DNA of 64,000 bases from Maylandia zebra (taxonomy: Eukaryota > Chordata > Actinopteri > Cichliformes > Cichlidae), in NCBI RefSeq assembly GCF_041146795.1, contig NC_135187.1, forward strand, positions 37,099,056 to 37,163,055. The letters are read 5' to 3'. The notes beneath the pieces were generated by a model. That model saw only the letters and a program-made list of their open reading frames with translations. It searched no databases and was not told the origin of the DNA. The translations under genes were made by a program, and so were the position numbers. Positions 57,292 through 64,000 of this stretch are shown here, one piece after another. Within the stretch, counting starts at the first letter, position 1. Each line of letters opens with the position of its first letter.

Positions 57292-57460
57292 GCTATACTG
57301 AACGGTTTCCTCTGAGTTTTCCCGGGCAGTGAAGGACTGTGCCGGACAGATTGTGCATGCAGCTGTGGAGATTTATAACTGTTTAAGTGTGGATCTGCTG
57401 CCCACCCCAGGAAGTCCCACTATGTTTTTAATCTCCGGGACCTCTCCAAGTGTGTCCAGG
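57292..57460 (+). CDS. dnah6: Dynein exon 2 (AAA3)
   Basis: AILNGFL, a frame change near 57312-57326, then AVKDCAGQIVHAAVEIYNCL and SVDLLPTP, one base missing near 57409-57412, then KSHYVFNLRDLSKCVQ-like sequence. Exon length is still in phase, so the two changes compensate. Confidence 0.75.
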
Positions 57461-57856
57461 GTGAGTATTCCTTTGGTCTTTGGCTGCTTTTTCAGTCATT
57501 GGCAATCCAGTCCTTGTATCTGACTATTTTCAGAAGAATTATTTTCTTGGTTTGTTAAGTGGCTTAACACTGACCTGTGAACCATTCAAGCAGGAAAAAC
57601 GCCCCTAACTCGAGAGCTGAACCAGCACAAGTCTACACATAACAAACTTCACAAAGAACCAATTTCAGATTGTATCTTCGGGCACTTTGTTACTAGCAGC
57701 CTGTTGCAAAAACTTTGTTGCCATCTCTTGAATCTATGAGAAATGCCAAAAATAACACAACTTGACCATCATAAAATTTTCTTTTACAATGACAAGGTGA
57801 GTCGCAGATTATTAACTGAATTTGACCTATCTCAGGATGGTGTGCCCTTAAATAAT

Positions 57857-58616
57857 AAGATAAGATAAGATAAGATAACTCTTTATTGTCATTGCACAGT
57901 CATACATAGTACAGTAGTACAATGAAATTGGAAAAACTGTCCTACGTCGGCACTACATATAACACAACACGACACGATATGACACATCACAACGTAACAA
58001 ACAACACAACACAGTATATTAACTTAGTATAAAAAAGAAGAATAAGTGTATGTGTATTGCACACTGTTATTATTGCACATTAATTATTATTGCACCTTGT
58101 TATAAATATAAATATTATTATTGTTATCGTTTTAAACATTGTTACCTCCCCCTAAAAAGTCCAGGGAGGTATCCAGTCAGGTCAGCTATTTACATTGATC
58201 AGGGCTATTGCCCTGTTGTAAAAGCTGTCCTTGAGTCTATTTGTTCGGGACCTCAGCAGCCTGAACCTCCTGCCAGACGGCAGCAGCTTAAACACCCGGT
58301 GTCCTGGGTGTGTGCAGTCCCGTAGGATGCTGCGTGCCCTCTTGAGACAGCGAGTGCTGTACAGGTCCTTCAGGGAGGGAAGAGGATGTCCAATGATTTT
58401 TTGGGCCATGTTGATGACCCTCTGGAGTGCCTTTCTGTGTGCTGTGGTGCAGCTGGAGAACCACACACCGATGCAATATGTCAGCACACTTTCAATGGAG
58501 CAGCGGTAGAAGACGGTCAGCAGCTCCTTCTTCAGGTCCATTTTTCTGAGGATTCTCAGAAAGTGGAGACGCTGTTGGGCCTGGGGAAACAGGACAAGTA
58601 GAGCACAAAAGAACAA
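57857..58616 (-). mobile_element. LINE 3' part in a dynein intron
   Basis: Begins with (TTATC)n reversed as GATAAGATAAGATAAGATAA. The minus strand at 58182-58590 encodes AQQRLHFLRILRKMDLKKEL, CSIESVLTYCIGVWFSSCT and [20 protein letters not shown], ending YNRAIALINVNS, the C-terminus of a Jockey-superfamily RT. The catalytic domain is missing by 5' truncation. Confidence 0.8.
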
Positions 58617-59062
58617 CCTACTTCAGATATAGTATCTAAATGTCCCTAAGAAATAGAAAAAATAAGCAGGAAAGTCCCGACACAGGACCTGAGAGATGCA
58701 TTTCAGTTTTTATCAGAAGTGGTCTCGTTGGAAGGGTGGGTCTCAAAAAGAATCCCGTTTTAAGAGAGGGAGAAATGGTTAAGGTTTGCTAAATTACACA
58801 AGAACTGGATTCCTCAGAGTTTGTACCTTGACATTATTGAAGTAGTGTGGGATCATCTATACAGGGAATGGAACAAGAGGAAGTCAAGCTATAAATAAGA
58901 GCTTTGAATACAAACCTGAAGAACTAATCCTGAAGACTACTTTCAAAAACTGCAAGAAGCTTACCTAAATGTTCAGACTGTGTTGAAGAATAAAGATAGT
59001 CTTACCAAATGTTGATTTTCAAGCTTGTTGTGAGTATATAGATTCTCTCTGTTGCTTACCAG

Positions 59063-59209
59063 GCATACTGCAGTGTGAGCCAAGTCAAGTAAGAGACAAG
59101 ACCCAGATCTTCCGCCTTTTCTGCCATGAATGCCAGCGCGTATTTCATGACCGACTCATCAACACCCAAGATAAGACCTACTTCAACACCATCATCTGTG
59201 AGATGGCCA
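59063..59209 (+). CDS. dnah6: Dynein exon 3
   Basis: GILQCEP, IFRLFCHECQRVFHDRLINT and TYFNTIICEMA, frame intact. The first codon is shared with the previous exon. Confidence 0.8.
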
Positions 59210-59328
59210 GTAAGAACTCTCACAGTCCAGCCTCAGACTTTATTTTCTGAATGCTCAGTTAATTGTTATCAGCTCAAAATCTATATTTTGGCTTTATGGG
59301 TTTAAGATAGACCTCTCTTTTTTGCCAG

Positions 59329-59400
59329 GGCGATATTTTGACATCCACTTAGTCTTCACATTTTGTGTCTCATCCCATAATATTTGGGGACTTCATCAAG
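59329..59400 (+). CDS. dnah6: Dynein exon 4, frameshifted
   Basis: RYFDIHL, then a shift of one base near 59349-59353, then SHPIIFGDFIK before donor GTCAGG. Confidence 0.65.
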
Positions 59401-59503
59401 GTCAGGTTTTCCTCCAAGCAACTTATTTACAGGTCGACACAAAAATACTGCACATTATTTACTGATTTGCAGTTTTGTTCTGTGTCCACCATCATCCACA
59501 TAG

Positions 59504-59655
59504 ATGCATGCAGAAAAAGATCGCCTGTATGAAGACCTGACAGACATGAATAAGATCCAGACTGTACTTCAGGACTATCTTGATGATTACAACATGACCT
59601 TCTCCAAGGAGATCAAGCTGGTTTTCTTCCAGGATGCCATTGAACATGTCTCCAG
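59504..59655 (+). CDS. dnah6: Dynein exon 5 (approach to AAA4)
   Basis: MHAEKDRLYEDLTDMNKIQT, LQDYLDDYNMTFSKEIKLVF and FQDAIEHVS, intact. Confidence 0.85.
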
Positions 59656-60069
59656 GTGAGTGAATTTAACTTGTTTTTGTGTAGTTTCTTAACAGGTAGT
59701 TGATTTATTTTAGCTGTAGTTGGGACAAACTGAGTCACCCAAAGGGCAGTAGCAATACGAGTGATTGTGTTTTATTGGTTTTAAAATAGAACATGCAATG
59801 CCTGTGATATGAACTGTAAGGATCATTTATCCATAATAATAATTACTTGCATGTCTAATTAGCAGACATACCTTCCACATAAGTAAAATGCAGGCACTCT
59901 TTCTTATTTTAACGTCAGTAATAAAATTTAACTGCACATCTTCCGATTTTTTTTTTTTTAAAGGTAGTGTCATATCAAGTGATTTGATCTGATTATAGCT
60001 AGCAGTACATTTTCTAAATGACACGATGCATGTGCCATATGGAACGAAATAATCTTATTATTTTTTTAG

Positions 60070-60301
60070 GATTGCTCGTATAATTCGCCAGGAGCGAGGC
60101 AATGCCTTGTTAGTCGGGGTGGGAGGTACAGGCAAGCAGTCACTCACTCGCTTGGCAGCCCACATGTGTGGGTGCCGCTGCTTTGAGATTGAGTTGAGCG
60201 GAGGGTACAACTATGACAGCTTCCATGAAGACTTGAGGAGGCTCTACAAGATGGCTGGTGTGGAGGGCAAAGATATGGTGCTCCTCTTTACAGATACTCA
60301 G
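60070..60301 (+). CDS. dnah6: Dynein exon 6 (AAA4 P-loop)
   Basis: RIARIIRQERGNALLVGVGG and TGKQSLTRLAAHMCG give the Walker A loop GVGGTGKQS; then YNYDSFHEDLRRLYKMAGVE and LLFTDTQ. Intact. Confidence 0.9.
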
Positions 60302-60388
60302 GTATTGCAAAAAGATTGAGCCACAAAAATACTTACAGTATTTAAGTTTCTGTGTACTTACTGTGTTTAACTATTAAATCTGTTGTAG

Positions 60389-60542
60389 ATTGTAGTAGAA
60401 GATTTTTTGGAGGATTTAAACAACATGCTTAAACTCTGGTGAGGTGCCTAACCTCTTTGAAAAAGATGAGCTAGAACAAGTGCTTGCTGCTACCCGCCCT
60501 AAAGCCAGAGAGGCTGGAATCAGTGAAGAGAGCAGGGATGAG
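60389..60542 (+). CDS. dnah6: Dynein exon 7, one extra base
   Basis: IVVEDFLEDLNNML, then an A-run at 60431-60433 with one A too many, giving an early stop in place of NSGEVPNLFEKDELEQVLAA, which continues in the next frame. 154 bp instead of the 153 that phase requires. Confidence 0.85.
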
Positions 60543-61169
60543 GTATGTACGGTACTTATGTAAATACATAAGGTTTATAAAACATGTGTCATTTAAGCAG
60601 TAACTTTTAAATACAGCATATCTGCATTATTTGTCAGAAAATAAATGAATTAAAATTTTCTGTGAAAGTTAGGATAAAGTTACAGTTAGCAAAAATGAAA
60701 AATACAATCTCGACACAGAACTTTGTTTTGGATACGACCCAAAGTGTTTAACAAATTAGAATGTGGGACGAACGTGGAGTCACGAATGTTCATATCCTGA
60801 AAAGTGTTGTGGCTTTTCTTAAATGTAGGAAATCATTCTTTAACTACCAGATATAATCACTTAGTGTTTTCAGCGACAGTACATAGATCTTCAACAAGAT
60901 AAAAAAAAATGAAATTAAACATTAATTTCTAATATGAGAGAAGGATGATGAAGCCTGACCTTTGAGTTGTTTAAAGAAGATAATAAACACCTAGCAAAGC
61001 ATCTGAGATTCCCACTATGGGCTAAAATTTCCACAGACTGTATGAAAGCAGACAGTTAAAATCAGTGTCCCAGGCAAAAGGAAAGAACACATGAGAGCTG
61101 ATGCTGTTTGCCTGTTGTGATCTTCTATGTGCGTGTGTCTTTTTTACATGTCTGTCATGGTGCGTTCAG

Positions 61170-61310
61170 GTGTTCCAGTTTTTCATCTCCCGTGTTCAAG
61201 AAAAACGACACATTGTGCTGTGTATGAGCCCTGTGGGCGATGCTTTCAGGTCCCGATGTCGCATGTTTCCTTCACTGGTTCACTGCTGCACTATTGACTG
61301 GTTTGTGCAG
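61170..61310 (+). CDS. dnah6: Dynein exon 8 (AAA4)
   Basis: VFQFFISRVQEKRHIVLCMS and PVGDAFRSRCRMFPSLVHCC, then TIDWFVQ. Intact. Confidence 0.9.
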
Positions 61311-61731
61311 GTATACTGATATATATGAATCACTCAGTATATACGTCACTACCCTTGTCGATGGAATCACTCTTGTTCATGTAAAATATTTCTAAAATAA
61401 CCCTTTTTTTTTATTTACACCACCGTCCCTTTAGATTGAATTCTTTTTCATAATCTATAGCTTTAAGGTAATCCTATTCATGTCCCTTTTTATAGAAAAA
61501 AATAGTTTCATCATCGTCATGAAAGTTGTAGTTTATATTTTTTAAGCTTCTTTTGAACTTATTACTTTAAAAAAATCTTTTTACAATTTCTATTTTTAAA
61601 TAAATGTTTTATGTCCATCTGCTGAATAACTGTTCAGTTGACAGGAGCTAAAGGTCAAAGCTACAAATCGTTGTCCTCGCTGCTAACTTTATGTCACTTT
61701 CCTCTCTTTCGCTGTACGTTCTGGTGCTCAG

Positions 61732-61974
61732 TGGCCCCGGGAGGCGCTGCGCTCTGTCTCTGAGGCCTTTTTCCAGAATGTGGACTTTGGCAATGAGAAG
61801 CTGAAGCAGAACATCTCTGCGATGTGTGTCGAGATACACGTTAGTGTCACTGAAATGGCTGAGTGCTTCTACTTAGAGCTGAGACGCCGGTACTACACCA
61901 CACCTACCTCCTATCTAGAGCTTATCAACCTCTACCTCAGCATGCTTGGCAACAAGAGACAGCAGTTAGTTCTG
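61732..61974 (+). CDS. dnah6: Dynein exon 9
   Basis: [20 protein letters not shown] to [20 protein letters not shown] and QLVL. Intact. Confidence 0.9.
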
Positions 61975-62182
61975 GTATGTCAACACAATTATGGGCGATT
62001 TTTCACATATGTTGTTGATGATGAATCGTTACCTGATATTGTGTAGGAAAAATAGCAGCTAGAGACATTAGCTGGTGGTGAGTACTCATAGTCAGTTTTA
62101 TTTTTACTGTGACTGTAATGCATCATGAGTTATGTCAATAATATCAAACATGATAATTATGTATGCGTGTGTTACTGTATAG

Positions 62183-62350
62183 GCCAGGGATCGTGTAAAG
62201 AATGGTGTCACTAAGCTGCTGGAGACCAATGAGCTTGTAGACAAAATGAAGGTGGACCTTTCTGCTCTGGAGCCAGTCCTCAAACAAAAATCTACTGATG
62301 TCGATGCCCTCATGGAGAAATTGGCTGTAGGTCAAGACAAGGCTGATGAG
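62183..62350 (+). CDS. dnah6: Dynein exon 10 (start of stalk helix)
   Basis: [20 protein letters not shown] to [16 protein letters not shown], the coiled-coil stalk start. Intact. Confidence 0.9.
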
Positions 62351-62477
62351 GTCTGTCTGTGTTTTATCACAAAACTTTCAAAAACGTGTCTGATGTTGCC
62401 TATATTTCAATTATAAATCATGGTAACTCTTTGTCATTACTTCATGAGCATAACTAAAATAATTCTCCTTGTCACAG

Positions 62478-62712
62478 GTACATAAAGTAGTAGAAGAAGA
62501 TGAGGCACTGGCCCGAGTTAAGGCTGAAGAAACCCAGGCCATTGCAGATGATGCACAGAGGGACTTAGATCAGGCTCTGCCAGCTTTAGAGAGTGCCAAC
62601 CAGGCCCTCAGATCTCTTAACAGGGCTGACATCTCTGAGATCAAGATGTTCACTAAACCCCCAGCCCTGTGATGACTGTCATGGAGTCTGTCTGCATCTT
62701 GCTTGATTGCAA
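62478..62712 (+). CDS. dnah6: Dynein exon 11, one base missing
   Basis: [20 protein letters not shown] to [12 protein letters not shown], then a G is missing near 62669, giving TGA in place of [14 protein letters not shown], which follows in the next frame. Confidence 0.85.
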
Positions 62713-63140
62713 GTGAGTGTGCACTATTTTCTTAAAAAAATAATAGATAAATAAATAGCTTCTTAACATGTTACACTTTTATTAGGTATCCACCCTGCAC
62801 TGGTGATGGTTTCTAAAAGTGCAACTCTTTATAATCACAATAATGTAATAACTTTATCACTCCTTCACTTCAACGGGACTATTTTTTCAATCTTATGTAT
62901 TTTGCGTTAAACAGAGATGACTTGCAGATTTCACCATTCACTAATCTACTGCATTGTTGATCTGAATTAAATCTTCACAATATCCTCTTTGGGATTTTGA
63001 AACTTGCTGTTCTGCCCAAAGAATTTTCATTACTTTGAAAAGCTCAACTAATGTCACGGTCTAATGTATCGAGCAACCGTGACATTTCTTTAGTCCTTAT
63101 TTGTTAACAGTGTCTCACTAACTTTCTTCTCTCCTAACAG

Positions 63141-63285
63141 ACCAGACTGGCTAAGTGCCAAGCAATTACTGGGCGATCCCAACTTTCTCAGGCGTCTGAC
63201 AGAATATGACAAGGACAATATCAAACCTAGGATCCTGCTGAAACTACAAAAATACATCAATGACCCTAATTTCATGCCTGAAAAG
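63141..63285 (+). CDS. dnah6: Dynein exon 12
   Basis: [20 protein letters not shown] to [17 protein letters not shown]. Intact. Confidence 0.9.
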
Positions 63286-63471
63286 GTCAGTTTGGATATT
63301 TTGGCAGATTAAAAAATGTCAAAGTACAAACAGAGCCAGTGAAAATAACATCTTCTTACTGTATCATTATGACTAAATGTGGTTTTTCAGATAGTATAAC
63401 CTATCAGAAATTCTGAAATGTTTCAGTATGTTTTTGCTTGGCCTAGTTTCTTATTGTGTCGCTCTTATTAG

Positions 63472-63521
63472 GTGGAAAAGGCATCAAGGGCGTGCAAGTC
63501 CATGTGCATGTGGGTCAGAGC
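63472..63521 (+). CDS. dnah6: Dynein exon 13, cut by a hAT
   Basis: VEKASRACKSMCMWVRA, then TAGGGATGGGTACCGG of the transposon replaces the expected continuation. Confidence 0.8.
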
Positions 63522-64000
63522 TAGGGATGGGTACCGGTGTCCGGTGCCATGATGGCACCGGTTCTGACATAAACGGTAGTAACCAGACCGAAAAGCAGCG
63601 CACATTTCGGTGCTTTTTTTTTCCTGAGATGTCACACACTTTGGATTCTAGCCAATCATTTTACGTTTCCGAGGATAGTAGGCGGGCCCAGGTACGTACG
63701 TTCTTTTAGAGCAGAGCTACAGATTAAAAATGCCCAAGGCGAAGCGGTTAAAAGTCTGGCTGTACTTCACAGCAAAATATGCAAACTCAGCAGCAACAAG
63801 TGCTTTAAGCTGATACTGTGATACTGTCAAAGGAGGTAACACCTCAAATCCGATGAAACACCTGGCGACGCATAGAGTTTTTTTTAAAAGCCCAGAAATG
63901 CGCCGTATTTGATAGCTTGCTGCGAGACCTCACACCGAGCACATCTACTGCGGGTGTGGTGCCTGTTATCGAGTTAGCAACATCCCCCAAAAACACGAAG
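63522..64000 (+). mobile_element. BED-type hAT inserted within the dynein exon (left part)
   Basis: Begins TAGGGATGGGTACCGG, a hAT-like terminus. From 63731 it encodes MPKAKRLKVWLYFTAKYANS, and after a stop and frame change KGGNTSNPMKHLATHRV (second half of a BED finger), then LKAQKCAVFDSLLRDLTPST. This is the N-terminus of a hAT transposase, already decayed. The candidate target octamer GTCAGAGC precedes it; the right end is outside the window. Confidence 0.75.

Larger units (their letters stand above)
55612..63521 (+). pseudogene. dnah6: Axonemal dynein heavy chain, DNAH6-like, disrupted by transposons and small indels
   Basis: Twelve complete coding exons and the start of a thirteenth, all with GT-AG introns and matching phases, encode the end of AAA3, AAA4 and the first stalk helix of an inner-arm axonemal dynein heavy chain, the motor ATPase of cilia and flagella. 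Key motifs: CAPPGGGRNPVTP, SVDLLPTP, SHYVFNLRDLSKCVQ, the AAA4 P-loop GVGGTGKQS, FTDTQIVVEDFLEDL, CMSPVGDAFRSRCRMFPS and [21 protein letters not shown] and [13 protein letters not shown] point to DNAH6 rather than DNAH3/7/12. A 1225-bp retroposon splits the first exon, a hAT splits the last, and five further lesions sites change the frame. Upstream exons were not found, and the microtubule-binding part would lie to the right. It looks like a pseudogene or null copy; assembly error could explain the small indels but not the two insertions. Confidence 0.75.

Overview
The window is vertebrate nuclear DNA. The mix of elements points to a teleost fish, probably a percomorph and possibly a cichlid. 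The grounds are a Rex3 3' end with a GATG tail, L2/Maui-like LINE tails ending in short tandem repeats, very many non-autonomous hAT elements, Penelope-like remnants, a tRNA-derived SINE, and fish-style C2H2 zinc-finger genes with acidic KEEQEE N-termini. The species call is inference. Most of the sequence is mobile DNA, much of it nested.

Layout. 1-6.3 kb: LINE tails, a reverse-transcriptase relic, a possible zinc-finger first exon (minus), Rex3, and a hAT element with perfect 8-bp target duplications. 6.5-10.8 kb: two copies of a BED-finger hAT relic on either side of a GC-rich poly(A) retroposon. 11.8-14.0 kb: a Tigger-like MITE and the main exon of an 11-finger zinc-finger gene (minus). 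15.4-20.7 kb: long inverted repeats around a 3.3-kb LINE on the minus strand. 21.5-28.6 kb: a 7.1-kb stretch bounded by long inverted repeats, holding nested hAT relics and a SINE. 29.9-36.5 kb: a perfect-palindrome array, a second copy of the GC-rich retroposon, a Penelope-like relic and a third BED-hAT copy. 37.3-45.6 kb: a second zinc-finger gene (minus), whose tiny first exon is proposed at 45557-45575; its intron holds hAT elements and a LINE with an open reverse-transcriptase frame. 46.6-50.7 kb: a hAT inside a hAT, both with perfect 8-bp target duplications, plus several short-loop palindromes. 51-55 kb: SINE, a YqaJ-type mobile-gene remnant, and hAT pieces.

55.6-64.0 kb: exons of an axonemal dynein heavy chain, best match DNAH6 (end of AAA3, AAA4, start of the stalk). 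Splice sites and exon order are preserved, but the copy looks broken. A 1.2-kb retroposon encoding a small membrane/coiled-coil protein sits inside one coding exon, a BED-type hAT begins inside another, and five further exons carry at least six small indels that change the frame. This TE-disrupted dynein is the most striking observation. The main alternative for the small indels alone is base-level assembly error.

No prokaryotic features, CRISPR arrays or rRNA genes were seen. The only tRNA-like sequences are the heads of SINEs. Family assignments come from recognising protein and terminal motifs by eye, not from a database search.
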